Source: Cloeon dipterum (taxonomy: Eukaryota > Arthropoda > Insecta > Ephemeroptera > Baetidae). Taken from it: a DNA stretch of 64,000 nucleotides. This document shows, piece by piece, positions 28,363-43,100 of the stretch (the stretch's first letter is position 1; every line of letters begins with the position of its first letter). The position numbers and the translations under genes are program-made. The notes beneath the pieces are model-generated. The model was not told the origin of the DNA, did not search any database, and saw nothing but the letters and a program-made list of their open reading frames with translations. The DNA is taken from positions 16,930,545 through 16,994,544 of the forward strand of contig NC_088790.1 in NCBI RefSeq assembly GCF_949628265.1, written 5' to 3'.

Positions 28363-29239
28363 GCTATAGTGCTGGCCATATATATTTTGTAAACAGAATG
28401 CTTGAACACACATACAAGGGAAGCCATAATAAACGCTTCTCACTGATAGTGGGAATGGAAAGCTTCTTACAATTACGGAGACTTTGTGAAGCGGAATTTG
28501 GCCATAAGCAAACACCGGGAAACTTCAAAGGGATCCAGTCGCGGCGTATGCGCTCGCTTTTCCTTGCGTACGTGCATGTCGGAGCCATTTGTTGAGACTC
28601 ATGCTCTTAAAATTTTCTCCTCTGTGAATCTTAGATATAATTGAAAAGCTCAACTCCACTATTTGAATTTCTCACTTGAATAATTTATCTTTGATATATT
28701 AAAACCAAACAATTTTGGATGTAAGTGAAGTGCAAATTTCATGCAACCGTATTTTTATTTGGTTATATATTTTGTAATTTTAAATTTATGTGTCGTTTCA
28801 GTAAAGACAATCACAAAAGACATATATGTGATCATAGTAAAATTTTGCTACCGCCGTTTATAGTGCTATAAAATTTCCGCCTTGGCATTTGAATTGGTTC
28901 AGCAGACGTTCAAAAACGATCAAACTTTGGTCTGGAAATTGTCTTTGTTTGGATTGGCTAGACAGCTATTCTTACTCTTTTCTAGGTTCTAACAAACTGT
29001 GCGGCCTTAAAAATTAAAGCTGCAGATTTTGTTCTCCTAGCTGAAATGCTGAATTTACATTAATAATATGTAACAATTCAATTACGTATGGTCGTAAGGG
29101 TTACCTAGTAAGCAATTTAAAAAATTTCCTAATGTTTACCTCTGCTGGAAAGTGAAAAAAATCAATGAAATCCACCATAGTAGGCCACCGCACGCTAATT
29201 AAAGCAAAAATATGCAAAAAGAGTAAGTCGAGATAATAT

Positions 29240-29790
29240 AGAGAGAGCGCGGCACAAAGTTTGCCGAGCACTTTTCCATCGGGTAACCGAAGCCGGTGCA
29301 GAGAAGGGACACATGCCGCTCTGTTTGTTTGGTCTGGCCGCAAACAAACGCAGGCAGGGAAACGTACACCGCCGACGGAGCAGTTGGAGTACAGAGCAGA
29401 GAGAGAGAGAGAGAAAGGGCAAAATGCAATATGTAATAATTTTGCTGTGTGTGTCGGGCCCGCGCGCGTTTGTCTGCTTACTTTTCGGCGAACGTTCGTT
29501 CGTTGGTTCGGCGCGGCGATGATCGATCTGCAGCAGCTTCACTTTGCACGCCGGTGCGAGACAAACGGGCGGAAAAGCTTTTTTCCTCGGAGTATGTATC
29601 GACCGCGCGGGCGGCCGACTCTCGGTCACAGACACACGCGTGTATGTGTTTATTTCGACCGTGAATTTCCGTCCCAATCGGTCAAATTGTCATCGATTTG
29701 CTGCTGCTGCTGCTGCTGGGGGATGAACGACCCGAGCCCGAGAGGGTGGGCGGGGTTGCGAAATTCTGGCCCAGACAACGGGTAGGTTGG
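29240..29790 (+). promoter_or_regulatory. GC-rich, CpG-rich island with (GA)n and (CTG)n runs; possible alternative promoter
   Basis: Compositional island with overlapping frames on both strands, a GA microsatellite around 29398-29414 and a CTG run at 29701-29717. It is 1.4 kb upstream of the first coding exon of TMEM198 and could be a proximal promoter for it. No donor or conserved protein motif decides this. Confidence 0.3.
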
Positions 29791-31175
29791 TGCGCAACTC
29801 TGCCCGCTGTGTACTCTTACTACGCCTCGGCTTCGTGTGCGCACTCCATCATTTATTACGCTACTTGTCGATGGGGTTGCGAAACAAACTTTTTCTGACC
29901 CGACAACAAAAACACTACTGGTTGGGAACTAAAAACAACGAGCCTTTTATTGGGTTTCGATGCGAAATCTAAATTCCATGATAGTGGAAATGGTATTTTA
30001 AATTGGATATATATGCAATGCAAATTTCAATAGCATTACATTTACCTTAAATGTTATCTTAAAATTGGGAAGGATATTAAATTTTCCCAGGCTGCTCGTT
30101 GAATTTCTGAGAAAATCGGCTTCAAAGTTTGTATGCTAGCAGCGAGGTGCACTGTCTTATTAGTGAAAATCATGATTATTTTTGCCATAGGGGAAATTTA
30201 ACTGATAATTCGTAAACCGTTAGATAGATTGTGATGAGAGGAATCGAAATCAAGTGGAATAATCTTCGACAAAAACCGTTTAATTTAACGAGAAATTGGG
30301 CTAAATCTGAGTTCTAACTTTTTCACGGCTCTAATTAGATTATGGCACATTGAAAGGATTTTCGTAAATTTGCTTTAAAACAATAAAAATATTTTTAATG
30401 ATATGCGTATGGTTAATTTAAATTAAATTAAAAGTTTCTATTTCGTTCCGCCATATTTTTGTCCCATTATTAAATTCTTGGAAGCGCTTCAAGCATTTAA
30501 ATAATGAGAAAAGCTATTCCTTTTTGTTGTGAAAAGTCTGATACTTGGATTTTCCAATTCTATTTTTCTACAATGTTGAGATATGCTCGAAAAACAAAAT
30601 CTCCCTTCCCTTTTTCACCGCTGGATTTTCTACATAATAAATTTATGGTGATTTTTTTCAATGTTATACACAGTGAGAGAATCTATGAGTGTTCATTAAA
30701 GTATAATATTCATTATTCAAATCCTTATTTACCTTATTTTCTATCCTGATATTGTGTCCCTTTAGCCGAATTGAATGTTTAAAGCAAATTACTGACCTAT
30801 GGATGGAAAATCTAGGAGCATTATATGAAACTCAAGAAATTGTTCAAATTAGAATAAGAGAGAGTACTACTTAATTTTTGTATTGGTACATATTTTTCAA
30901 ATCTTTTAAAATCTTTCAACGTAAACCAGCGCAGCATTTATTTTGGCCTCAGAGTCAACCGCAAAGTCAATCACACGACGGGACACAAAGCAACATTCCA
31001 CTCGAACTTAATTATCTCACTTTCACGCGTACCCTTCTACACAGTTGAAAACCAGTTTCGCCTACCGCACAAAATATCGTACCCACGCGCGCGACAGCGT
31101 ACATAAAATGATTGTCTTGCACTTGGTCATTGAGCGCGCTGATTATGCATTTTTGCTGTTTGGTTTGCAGTGACC

Positions 31176-34100
31176 ATGCCGTCGCTGGCGAGTCTGCTGA
31201 ACGCCAGCACCACCAGCATGCCCGACTACGACCTGGACGCAGCGGCCGCCCCGGAGGTGGTGCTGCCGCCACACCTGCCCCCGCTCCAGCCCGACACCCC
31301 CGCGCCGCCCCCGCCGTTCGAGCCGTTGATCAAGTGCCACCACGACTTCCTCAGCCTCGAGTACGACCTTGCCACGGCCGTCATCTGCGGCATGTACCTC
31401 ATTTTCGGCGTCGTCTACAGCATTTTCGGTGAGTGTTAACACTGCTGCATTGAAAAGTAATACATGTATGTATATGTAAGTGACGAGGAAGTTTGTTTCA
31501 ATTGTTGGAGCATGAGTGTACTAAAATGAGACTACTTGGAAAGAAGGAAACTATTGCAATCTATTTTCCTCGTGCAGCATATTATCTTACTTGAACTATT
31601 CGCAGTAAAAGAGAAGGAGTCAATGACAAATTGATTTTGGCATTGAAAATTAAATATTTCTTAATTTTTTAATTTTAATGCGTAAAAAGGAGGCGCTGAG
31701 GAACCGTCAATTCTTTACTAATTTTCTAGTTGTTAATTTTGTAAAAATTCCAAAAGAGTGTTTGAAAAATACTTGAGCCTACTTAGAAGTGAGCTGAGAT
31801 TTAAGTATAAAAATATTGTAATAGCAGAAAAAATACACACGCCTGGAAAAAGAAAAAGGTTTTTAGACAGACTAAATAATTACTGCACATTTAATAGAAG
31901 CGATGAAAAACTTGAACCAAATTTAAAAAAGGATATGAAGGTGCTTATTGCTGTAAAATTTTCTCCATGAGCTGCAATTTTAATGATGGTTAATTTATGC
32001 TGGATGCACACTTAACTGGCATAATTTTCTACACCCAAATAATTTTAACTTAAGATTTTTTTACCATTTTGATTTAGGGAGGCAAAAGTTGGACTCGAGA
32101 AAGAACTAAAATTATTTGCACTATCGGGAACAGTAGCTTCCCAAAAAGATCTGTCTTTGCCACAATTTGAAATTTTCTCGAATTAATTCATTTGGTCAAA
32201 ATTATTCGGTTGCCATTGATTTAAATCAGCACTGCACAGTTCGTGAAAATTTGCTCTCAGGTTGCCATGCGCAGTACTTAGAAAAAATAATCAAAATAAA
32301 ATACTCATCTGATAATATATTGATTTTAATTTCCCTAGTTTGAGCCGTCATATCAAAACCTCTGAATAAGTCTTTAATACTTTCCTACAAACAATCTACT
32401 CTTGATTGTGATAAAAGATATATTTTTTGTTTAATTTTACAAGATTGACGGCCGCTCAAAAATAGGCTTTCATTGTTATTGCTCTTCTCGTTCATGTCCC
32501 AATAAACTTCAAATACTCCGTAAAAGCGCTGACAAGTTGCGTTCCAATATCTGTGCCACGCGACATTACAGTGATAAAGGCGAGATTCACACTGTCATTG
32601 ATTTGCACGTCACAGTGTCGAGGACGAGCCTTTCAGCTTTCAGCACACATTGAAAAAGGCAGCTCATGATTTTCGCTCTCGGAATGACCACTTGGCTGAG
32701 GTCACGAGCCTTTAGTTCAACTCGGTGCGCAACAAAAGCGGCAGCGTTTGCACCTCTTGCAAGGCGAGCGCAGAGCAGACAGAAAGCAAGCACCCTCGGC
32801 GGCCCAGCAACAGCTCATTCAGATCGAGTTATGCAACCGCGCCGGCACAACGCAGCTGCCATGCGCCGCACGCGGCACGAGCCTGTCCTCCGATCAGCGC
32901 AATCTGGCTGATCTGGAAAATTAAGGCCCGCCGCCGCCCTCACTCCTGTTGTTGTCGTTTACTGAGTGTCGGCAATGAGTGCTGCTTGACGGGAACAAAA
33001 GCGGTGCAAGCTCTGCTGATCGCGAGAATCAGCTCGAAATTGCTTGCCGCATAATGGTGCTTGAAGATCCAGGAATATATTAAAATTGGGTCCATCTTAG
33101 ATAATTTTTTTAGCATTAAGAGCTGAACAAAAGCTTTATTTTCTTGGCCACTCGCCCTCCCTACAACTAAACTTCCCTCGCACGAGAAATCCCAAGGTTA
33201 AATTTTAAATATTCATTAAAACCTATTGGATGTGAAGAATACATAAAAGGTGTAGAATGGACACTCCTCGTGTTTAAATTGTATTTTATTAATCTAATGC
33301 AGGTGTTCAATATTCGCGTAGCAGTGCATTTCAGTCGAGTTGAGTCATCAACGCTAACAAAAATAATAAAAATCTAGAGGGCTCAGCCAGCCAAGCTGTG
33401 CCGAGCCAGCCGGAAAAATTTGGGTCACGTGGTCTGAATTTGGCTAAGCTGAGCCAGCCACCAATCAGGAAAATGAAAAAAAAAATAAAAAAGAGACTGA
33501 TACAAAATTGGCCTCCAACCCTCTTGGCCAATTAGCACTATAAAACTTCACTTTTTAAATATTTTCAGACGGTGAAAATGCTCAGCCGCCGCCGCTGGGC
33601 CAAAATTTGGCTGCAGCCGGTTCACCTTAAAATTACACGCCTGAGTGAGACCTCTATAAAAATCGCAAAGCATGAAAAGAACAAATTCCTATTTGCTCTA
33701 ACATAACTAATTCAGGAGACTAACTAACAATCAGAAGTAGATTGATCCGTTTTAATTTCCCGGAGAAAAGCGTAAAAGAAAAATGTTGTTTCTAAGAAGT
33801 TGCGGGAAAGTGCGGGGCTGCCTGCTGCCTGGTCTGCCTTGATTGGCGGCGTTACCTTAGTTGGAGCAATGCTCGGGGCAGCAGAATATAGCCAACCGCG
33901 ATATTCTCGGGTGCTGCGCGCGTGCACCCTCGTTTTCCTCTTGGAAACAGAGCGCGATTTGCCCGCTCCGCCACATTTCCAAGGGTTGCGCCACTTGCGC
34001 AAGAGGCCTTTAACGTATTTATCCTGTAGAACTGGTCTCGGCCGCCGTTCTTGCTGCAACCAAACTCTTTTCCCTGCCTGGGAAACATAGTCTTTCCCAA

Positions 34101-37100
34101 CTTATTTTTTATTTCCATGCCTTGAGAACGAAATATATTGTGCAGCGTGACGTAGTTTTGCGCTGACGCTAAGACAACAAGATCGTCTTTCCTTGAAAGA
34201 TTTTCCCACTTTCAGGTTTTGGTTATAAACATGAAATGAAAAGCATGAAAGGTCAGCACCTATGGAACCAACAAGGTTATTAATAATTTTATTACACAGC
34301 ACCTTTTAGTTTCAAATTACATTCTCGAATTAAATGAATTTAAAACCAGTTTCAAGAGGTTGCTGATTTTATCCAGTGCTGAATTAGATTTTCTAAGTAA
34401 GTACCGACTACTGCAGCTTGAGTGAATCATTCAGTGTAGAAAATTTAATTTTATGCGGTTTTATATTAATCATCGTGATATGTGATGTCATGCCGGAAAG
34501 TTGTATGAAAAAAGTGTCTATGATAATTATACTTTTATGGTGTTGTCTTTTCACAAAATAAAATCACATTTTTTATGGTCAGCTGTAAAGGAGTGACAGA
34601 AAATTTTGTTAAAGATGATTTTTATTCAGAAACTTCAATGCAGGTCAATATTGCTTTCGAAAAAAAAATACATATGAAAAGAAACTAGTAAATAAATAAC
34701 TTGTTTGTCTACCTTACAAGAAATGAAATAGTATAATAATTGATTGCTATAAAAGCGGTATATTCAACGGTGAACGAACAAAGTGATGCAAGAAAATGCA
34801 ACATTGGCTATTACAAATCAATTTTATTATTTCTTTTCGTGTTACATATTATTTATTGTTTTCCTTTTGCGATTACTAAAAGACGTCAGTGAGCTCTTTT
34901 AATCTAAACTTATTAATTAGCTATCAGAGTAAACTTCAAAGCTCTTTAAGCATTTGCTCTCTCGCCGCTAGGGTCTTCTTGATTCGGTGTATTTTTATCG
35001 CTTTTGCAAAATGTGATTACATGCAATTGTGCTAGAAATCTTATCTTTGCCCAATGAAAGGTGACGCAGCGGATTCATATAGCGTTATGATAACACTATA
35101 TTTCCATGGCGCTCCGGCAAGTGATTCACGTGTCTGGTCTCACGTCAGTTCGTAACAAGATGCCACAGTCGCCGCGTGGTGTCTGCAGTAGCGCGCGGCA
35201 GATATAGACAGACAACTGATTAATTATTTTACTAACATAAACTCTCCATTAGTTGTGAAAGTAAATAGGGGGAATAAATAGTTATAGAAACGCTTTTTTA
35301 ACAGTATATTCTGAATTTAAATCCACATAAATTCATCAAATTTGTCAGAAAGGGAAAATTAATGAAAAATGCACGGAGTTGAAAGCTACTATGGGAGTAC
35401 GTGTTTTCCCTACGCAAAATTCTAATTGAGAGGGTAAAATTTACAGAGGTTTGTGGTCACTGCACGAATTCATTATTCAATCACGGAGAGCGTTTTTACA
35501 AGTCTATAAAATTACATTTATATTATTTATTATTCTCATGAGATTAAAAGGACGATATCACAGGCTCTGAGGTGTTAGAGGTCACTTTTACAGATTACAA
35601 AATATAAACAGTTACAAGTGTGTCTCGTGAACATATAGCTGCTTGCACAGAAGACTCCCTCTCATTTTGGTTGACCAATTGGCCATGGGAAGGGGTTCAG
35701 AGGATCTCTGGGTCAATTGAAGAGACTTGAAAGAGCAGATTTTTCAAGATATAGATCTGTAAAATGCATCAGTTTCTACAAATATGAAATCTCTATACAA
35801 GAAAAGTTTCTACTTGCTAATTTGATCGCAATCCTGTACTCCAAAAACTTTTAAAAGAGACAAAAATTTTATATTTAAAAATCCTATTTATAGAACATTC
35901 AATTTCCTTTTTAATGTTTTGATAACTACTATGTTTGTACAGCTCGCAAATTAATTTTTTCCTCTTGCACAATTCTGCAAACCTCAAGCACATTTTTAAG
36001 AGAAAATTTTCTAGCTTTAAGTGTTGTGAAGGCTTATTAATTACAAATTAGTCGTGCACATATTTCTCCCAAAAAGATAAAAGTTATGTATTCCCATAAA
36101 TAGAAGTTAATCAAACTCTAGCAGTCCCTCGTCCCCTCAACTGGCGCTCAAAATACAATCCTCAGACGAGTGTGTGATAGTGATAGCTCTGTTCAGAAAT
36201 AAGCTGTTTCCATGGCTCGGCAACCGAGTTAGATATTTTATGTGCGGGAATGTAACACAAACCGTGCTGTGTGTGTGTGTGTGCAGACCGCCGGAAAAAC
36301 TCTCTCACGGCAGCTGCTTCGCTCGATAATTGCTCGGTCACCGAGTAAACGAAACAAAGAGGGTATTAATTGACCACTTCCTCGAGCCAGTGATTGTGCG
36401 AAATGCAAATCGATCCGATTTTGCGCAATGCTGTGTGGTCGGATTTGGTTTCACTTAGATCTTCTTCGCTGCAACCGAACTCCAGGAATTTACTAGTGAA
36501 AGTCTAACTTGGAAAGTGTGCTATACAAATGCACCCGAGTATTTTTATCTTAGGGTACTTTCGTTTATTTCCCTTGAACTGTTAGTAATTATATCATATA
36601 TTTTGGTTGTTTTTCTTCTTCAAAGAACGAAGACATTAATCATAAAGGAATAATTGCTTACTTTTGGTCAACGCACCGCATTAAATTTATAAATGTTTCA
36701 TTTTCATTGTAACCTAAATTTATCTAATAAAAAATTTGATTAAAGGATATTGAAAGCCTTAACCAGGAAAACCTATACAAAATTTAATCTGAACGTATTG
36801 TATGAGAACTTTGAGCTAGTTTTTTTCTCTGCAAAATCTTAATATTATGTCCTAGAGAATATATATTGAATGGTTCACTAATACGATTGTTCAGTTGCGT
36901 TTAATTCCTGCTGAATTGTCGCATCCAGAGCTGTTTCCTTACGCAAGCATATTTTCCTACTTTTAATGCGCGGAGGTGAATCTGTCAAGTACGTAGCAAC
37001 TCTGCAGTTTTATACTCTTAACGCGCTAAGGGACAAAAAGTGTCTCAATTCGAGTGTCGACGCGGTATCTTTTCCGCCGCTCATTGCAAGAATTCAATCC

Positions 37101-40100
37101 TCATGCGCTGTGCTCTGTGCATCTGTCGCTTTGCACCCCCGGTCTGACCTCTTTTCTCCACCCCGCTTGCTGACTAACCCGCTTTTCTGACCCGATTACG
37201 AAACTCTGCTCTCGCACATGTTGTGGCTCTTTCCAACATTAAACTGTCCGCCTGCATTGTAATGCATCTTTGCAAACACGTGGCGATGCAAAGTTGCAAA
37301 CACAACAGCACTGCACGCCCAACAACAGCAATGCAACATCGACTTTCGGCCCTCATTTGTATTCTTCACATTTTAAAAGAGGAAAAAAGCAGATATTGTA
37401 CAGCTGTGCTGCCAGCAGTTCACCTCTCAAAGAGAAAAACTTGCTAGAAAATCAATAATAGTGATAAGACGTGGGAATCAAGTCCATCGATAACGTTTTA
37501 GTTGTCAAATTGACAAAATAATCGAAATAATCATAAAATCAAGATCTCATGAACGGTGTTACCACCGATCAGACCATTTCTCTATAGACCAAAACTGTCT
37601 TATTTTTATCAAAGAACCAAAACTTAACTGGTTGAATGTCGTCAATATTTTGTGATATCATAGCTATTTATCATGGTAAATTTTTCCTCTAAACGACTTC
37701 AAAAACTGCAATATAAAATGCATTCCTAATTGTAAGAAAAAATTTAACTCGAAGTTGACTTCATTCGTGAGAGGTAACAAGACTTCGTTGATTTCAGAGT
37801 CATTATATTGATTTGAGTTTTTGTCTCATGAAATGTTGCGGAATAGTTTTGCCGAATCTGGTAAAGTTTAGTTAAATGTAACTCTGAAATTAACGATGAT
37901 GTTGTTAATTTATTTACCTCAATAATAAAATGCATGCTTGAATTAACAACTAAGTTAGGGGTAAAAAAATCCTTAATTCTCTTTATCTCTGGACATGAGC
38001 ATTTAATTTTTTGCTAGCAAAGTGGACAATTTTGGTCAGAAAACCGACTTAGCAAGTCGATTTCATGGCTCAATATCCAACTAAAATTGTCTACGTAATT
38101 GCAATGATAATTAAAAGTAATTACATTCATCCAGAATGGATGGTTTCAAAAACGAATAACACTGACAGGATTTGCGGTAAAAATTTAATCCACTCTTCCG
38201 TTGGAACTAATTACAAAAAATACCACCTCATTATGCGCCACGTAAAAGCCTAACTGAACTCGGCCGTCTCTCTTAATCAATTTTTGCGGTATAAACATCT
38301 GCTTTTCGGCTTTCAATCCGGTGAATCCCTCTCGTGTCGACCAATTTAATGAATGCTCGAAATTACTCCAGCGTGAAATGCTGGCACATATACCATTTGA
38401 TACGCCGCGCGCGCCGCGGAAAACGCAGCCAAAGCTGCGAACAGTTAACATTATTTGATACTGTGCAATTAAATTGTTTCCCGCGCCTCTATCGCAGCGG
38501 AACCCATTTGAGCTGCTCGCGCACAAAATTCCAAGTGTATCATTAGGACGATGGCCCAGCATCTTCTCGGAATTGGTCTGTTGGTTAAAGATAATTTGCC
38601 TTTCTGTTCGCAGGCTACCGTTGCTTCAAAGCTGTAATGTTCCTGACAGGGTTCATTTTCGGCTCCATCGTGGTCTATCTCATTTGTCTCCAGGAAACTC
38701 TCCTTCCGCCGTACGGGAACGCAGGTAATTATTGTTATTGAATTCACAAGAGCAAGTTAATGGAATTAACAGCAGGATACTTAGCATAATTAATTCATCC
38801 TTATTACAATATGAATAAATTATTAAAGAGGTTTAAAACAATGACACTACTTCACAGGTTTGAGAAGGTTTAAAATAATACCCAATCAAACGTGATTGAA
38901 ATTAATTTTTATTTGTTTGCACCAAATTTAACTTAACTTAATTGATTCCTTGTTAAAAATAAAAACAAATCATTGTTGAAAACCATTTTCAAAATGATGA
39001 TCATCTGATTGTTTTGCTTTCAAATTGGATTCCAAAATAATGACGAAGCTCTCTGTTCATGTCGTGCATGGATACACTTGCCAGCGTAATCTGGTGCGTG
39101 ATTGGTTTTGAAAACGACGGTTGAACGCATCTCTCTTTGATCAGCATCCATCCGTGAATCAAATAAATTATCCTTGCAGCTAGACCGAGCGCATTTTAAT
39201 GGGGCCAATGCCTCTAAGCCAAAATTCCAACCCAGAAAACAAAATCTAAAAAAATTGTCACTATTAATCAATAGAAAACCGGAAATAATAATGAAGCCGT
39301 GTGATTTTAATACTCATTTTATAAGTGAAGCTCCCAAAAATTTAGTACGAGGGGAGCAATTTAAAAATTTTAAAACCCCTCTCTTTTATCCTTCCGTTTT
39401 TGTATGAAGCAACTGAGTGGTGAACGTTAAGCGCCCTCTCTACTTTTTCGGCCTTTGTTTTTGGCTGCGTCGCCCGGCGCGTTTTTGATAAGCGAACAAT
39501 TAAGGCCGTGTTCCTCGACTGCTGCTGGTGCACGAGCGACATAAAAAATTCAAACGTCCTTCCTGAATTCCACCGCAATCGTCCGTACCTCCATTCCTAA
39601 ACGCCGCCGCAGAGACAATGGCGAAACTGCTCGCGGGAACGAGCCTCGGGTTCTAAAATATTTTCATTTGTCTGCAGATCTGTTTGCGTCTCACACTTCT
39701 TGTTACAATTGCTGAGAAATGCATTCAAGATTGGAAGATTTTTTTCCTGGAGTGAAACAAGCACGTTAACAGTTGAATTTATACTAATTTTAAATACGAA
39801 AGTTAAATATGAATGAGCAGAATCTTGGGAACAGAAATTTAGAAAAACACTCATACATGTAGAGGGAATAAAATTAAGATAAATAACACGAGTTTCCCTG
39901 GATTTAAAACAAGACGAGTTGTATGAAGAGAAATTTTATCTCGCACTGGACAGCAGCTGTTTCGGCTCCTAGGGCCTAATCAGAGGTACTTTACCTGCAA
40001 AACAAAATCCAATCCACAAAATTGAATGCAGTGGATTAAAAATTATCAGTCGGTAAAAACGACTGAATGCACTCACTGCTGAGCAAAATTGAAAAAGAAG

Positions 40101-43100
40101 AGATCCAATTAAAAATGTTTTAAAGTCTTAATTTTTATTTGCTCTTTTTATCCCTGTCCGAGGACCGGAGGACCGGGAAGGGCGCGCACTGCACTAGCAC
40201 GAATGCTGAAACCCGGGTCCCAATAACACCGCGAACGGATAACATGGGCGCACCAGGCCGCACAGGGACCCAGCCCACTCAAGGGCCACTTGTGATCTAT
40301 TTACTCTACCTGCCACACATTTTCAAGCTAATAAAATCTCAAGCCCAAAATTCAATCCTTTTTAAGCTCTTATGACTAGCAATAAACTCAGTATCATAGG
40401 AGCTAATAATAATATATCTTGACTTAAAGAAGCTGGATATTTTTTATTTTAATGTGTCTTTTCATCATTTGCTAAATCATGAAGATAGTGTGCCAAATTC
40501 CTAAATTTCAAGTTAAATTAATTATAGATACTGCTTTACAACTAAAATTGAACAGTGTAATGAGTAAATACGACCATCTAGTGCTCCAAACCTTTTTTAC
40601 CTGCTGCGGTTACCCACTGCAACACTGACAGCTTGTTTTGTAACAGAAAAATGTTAAAGAATGTTTTGTTTACATTAGAAAACCTGTTCGTGCGTGTTGC
40701 GTATTCTTTAATGAATGAAGCTAGAAAGGATAAAAAAATACTTAAGTGAGCATACTTGACAATCGTGTCACTAAAAAAAAAATCGAATTTTCGAATAATC
40801 AATTTGCGGCGCATTATTTTTTATTATTGGTTCTTAATTACAGCTTTAAAATTATGAAAAACTTTTTGCAGCCGTTGCGCTGAGTGCGGGCCTGCTGTTC
40901 GGGCTGATCACGATGCTGGTGCAATACGTGGGCCTGTTCATGACCGGCTTCCACACAGGCCTCTTCCTGGCCTTCATCGGGCTGGCCGCCGCCGACCCCT
41001 TCTACAGGCCGGCCTCGGCCTGGGTCACGCTGGCCATCCTGCTGGGTGGCGGCCTCACGCTGGCCGTGCTCAACCTGGCGTGCCAAAAGTGGCTCACAAT
41101 CCTGGGCACCAGTCTCTACGGCGGCGCCATTCTCGCCGGGGCTCTTGACTACTTCGTTGAGAAGTTTTTCATGGTGAGCAGCAAAATGCCTTTGGGGCTT
41201 ATTTTCTTCATTTCCGTTTGCAGCAGCTTGGTATGTGCACCGATTTGTTAAAGCGTTTTTGCTGCCGGAAGAGAGAGAGACTTTGCGGTCAGCAAAAAAT
41301 CGAACGTTGCGCTTTTTTGGCAGCACTCATGATTCTTCACTGCAATGAGCTTTGGGGTGGATGTGGTGACAAAACAAAACAGACGGAGCCGTGAAATTCA
41401 AAAAATAAATAAGAAAGAAACAATTTTATCTAAGCATCCATTAGAAGCTTCGTACAGCAACTGGCTGTTTAGTCCCCAAAATAAATTTTCTGGATATAAT
41501 AAATGAATACCAAACTAAGAATTGTTTAACAGATTTGATATTAACTCTAATTTGCAGTTACTGCTTGGACACTAATATTTTTCTCTGAAAGCGAATAACT
41601 TCTAATTAAGGTTATTGCTCAGGTTTCATGAGTTCAAGTAGTCTAGATTGATCTCAATTTAAGTTGTGAAATAGTAACATTTCCCCAAGCATATACAGTT
41701 ATTTTCTCATATATTTGCGTAGAAAAGCGTACTTTTATTTGCAACTCGTAAATCCCAGAACGTGCTGATGTGACGCGCGACCTTGCTGCCAGTTACCATG
41801 CGTCATCTCTTATATATTTTTTTGCATTCTTGCAGCGCGTTCTTATTTGTAAGATAAGTCGAGCCACTACTGGGCTAGGAACAGCTATTATTCTCTCGCT
41901 TTTAAAAGAAGCTTTTAAGTAATTTGTAAGAGATTTGTAATTTTGCACGGGTTCGTCTATTCATTGCTACAGTTGGCATGGGGAACTTAAACAACACTGT
42001 TATTGTTGAAAACTTTGTAAGCATGGGAAAGAAAATTGCTTTTGATGAGACTTCAGACATACTAACTGATTCCAGCTAGCAGTGCTATTATATAAGTTCA
42101 TTTCACTGCAGGAGCTTTGCGATTAGTAACATTAAATTATTACTACTTATAATATCTGAGTATCGTAATCTGTTAAATTTCTTCTTGTATTTTTTTTTAA
42201 ATTGAATAACATTTTACATTTATTTTATTCGTTATTTCTCTGATTTCTCCAAACAAAAGCTATCATATTTGTCATTGTGCAGCGTAAAATATTAAAATAA
42301 TATATAAAATCACTATTGGAAAAAACATTTTTGTAGCGTTATAATGATTTCGTACCAAGTGGTGCCTAGTTTGAGGGGCAGGTAAAACAGAAAATACTGT
42401 CTCCGTGCTGATTTTAATTTTGTAAATTTAAATGCGGAACAATGTTCAATTTCAGGTGTATTGGCTGTGGGAGAGAGTGGCGTTAAAAGAGACTGAGAAG
42501 GTTCCTTGTTGGTTCAGCTGGGTCATCCTCGGCATCTGGCCCTTCATGGTGACTCTGGGCCTGGTGACCCAGTGCGCAGTAACTGGCCGAGGAATTTACC
42601 ACCAAGAAAGTAAGTGGAAAACACTCTTGTTTATTATATATGTTCCACTATTGGCCCTATCTCCGCTGAACTAAATTAATTGGCGCTTTTCCAGTGGTGC
42701 CGTCCAAACACGTAAGAAATGCAGGTCAACAACCTAGGATAAGGACCAGAGAACAAAGAGCTGAGCTGAGGCAAAAGAAGTATAGATACCTGTATCAAGT
42801 GCGGACTGCCCACGGAGATGTCATTAGCCAGGTAATATCATTGTGTTGTAAATTGTGCTTCAGCCAAAGATGTTTAAAATATAGGCATTTCTATGGCTAT
42901 ATATGATACAAGTCTTTTAAATTTGATTACTTATACCATAGTCTGTTTTAAGAAAATTAAAAAAATGTTAAAGGGAAAATAATTTGATATTTGAAATAGG
43001 TTTTCAACTTTATAGAATTTTTACCATTTTAATTTACCTTCAAATAATTGTGCTTAATATGTCAAGGTGCTGTCTAATCTACGATAGAAATCGAACGTAA

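Noticed and set aside
29195-29785. 160- and 174-codon frames on opposite strands
   Set aside because: Mutually overlapping, arginine-rich, low-complexity translations of a GC-rich island; no domain recognised.
37776-37805. Similarity to 54838-54868 (AACAAGACTTC...CGTTGATTTCAGAGT)
   Set aside because: Short, interrupted match in A+T-rich DNA; possibly a repeat fragment but too weak to call.
40838-41326. 162-codon minus-strand frame
   Set aside because: Shadow of the TMEM198 exon at 40872-41173, which encodes clear membrane segments on the plus strand.
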